Shown: piece by piece, positions 14,013 through 14,029 of the stretch
How the letters are laid out: every line of letters begins with the position of its first letter
Numbering within the stretch: the stretch's first letter is position 1
Source: CBFDCQ01 sp965603355
GTDB taxonomy: Bacteria; Hydrogenedentota; CAZGCA01; CBFDCQ01
Assembly: GCA_965603355.1 (NCBI GenBank)
Contig: CBFDCQ010000081.1
Location: 1 to 14,029, forward strand
Direction: 5' to 3'
DNA length: 14,029 nt
Program-made: the position numbers and the translations under genes
Notes under the pieces: generated by a model
The model's database searches: none
Told to the model about the DNA's origin: nothing
The model's input: only the letters and a program-made list of their open reading frames with translations

Positions 14013-14029
14013 GGTATTTCGGTTAATCA

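Overview
The window reads as chromosomal DNA from a moderately GC-rich, Gram-negative-type bacterium. Gene starts are mostly preceded by Shine-Dalgarno sequences, and promoters look like ordinary sigma-70 sites. The protein mix is a lipobox lipoprotein, a DGHVEF-type prepilin, a C25 (gingipain-like) protease with calcium-binding repeats and a C-terminal anchor-like tail, and an MtaA/UroD-type methyltransferase. That mix resembles uncultured environmental lineages around the Planctomycetes/Lentisphaerae/Hydrogenedentes group; this placement is inference from protein style only. No insertion sequence, phage gene, CRISPR array or toxin/defence cassette was seen.

Layout. Positions 1-663 (minus strand) hold a translation operon: promoter, tRNA-Thr(UGU), tRNA-Tyr(GUA), tRNA-Gly(UCC), tRNA-Thr(GGU), then the first 13 codons of tuf (EF-Tu) running off the left edge. 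The order matches the E. coli thrU-tyrU-glyT-thrT-tufB cluster. Positions 719-2041 (minus) encode a WbpA-type nucleotide-sugar dehydrogenase, divergent from a small lipoprotein with six consecutive histidines (2225-2896, plus). A 379-base stretch without a gene follows. Positions 5058-3276 (minus) carry a DPM/GtrB-like glycosyltransferase overlapping by 11 bases an amidohydrolase_2 enzyme. Positions 7692-5197 (minus) carry a probable three-gene operon: 3-hydroxyacyl-CoA dehydrogenase family protein, heptose-kinase-like GHMP kinase, and YfcE/MJ0936-type phosphoesterase. Divergent from it is a UroD/MtaA-type protein (7969-9171, plus). Positions 9481-12660 (plus) encode the secreted C25 protease. 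It converges on a type II/IV prepilin gene (13757-12777, minus), with a 15-bp hairpin between the two stop codons.

How the genes fit together. The nucleotide-sugar dehydrogenase, the polyprenyl-phosphate-type glycosyltransferase and the heptose-kinase-like enzyme all point to surface-glycan metabolism, though they sit in separate transcription units. The protease, lipoprotein and prepilin are envelope or secreted products. Almost every transcription unit has a TTGACA-like -35, a 17-18 base spacer and a TGn-extended -10, so the promoters can be read unusually clearly.

I did not find a convincing wholly new system. The points most worth a second look are: three enzymes that each lack one canonical active-site residue (dehydrogenase T191, phosphoesterase I58, amidohydrolase D128), two of them in the same operon; the multidomain C25 protease with its tail; the His6 lipoprotein; and palindromic sites within the dehydrogenase and protease control regions.
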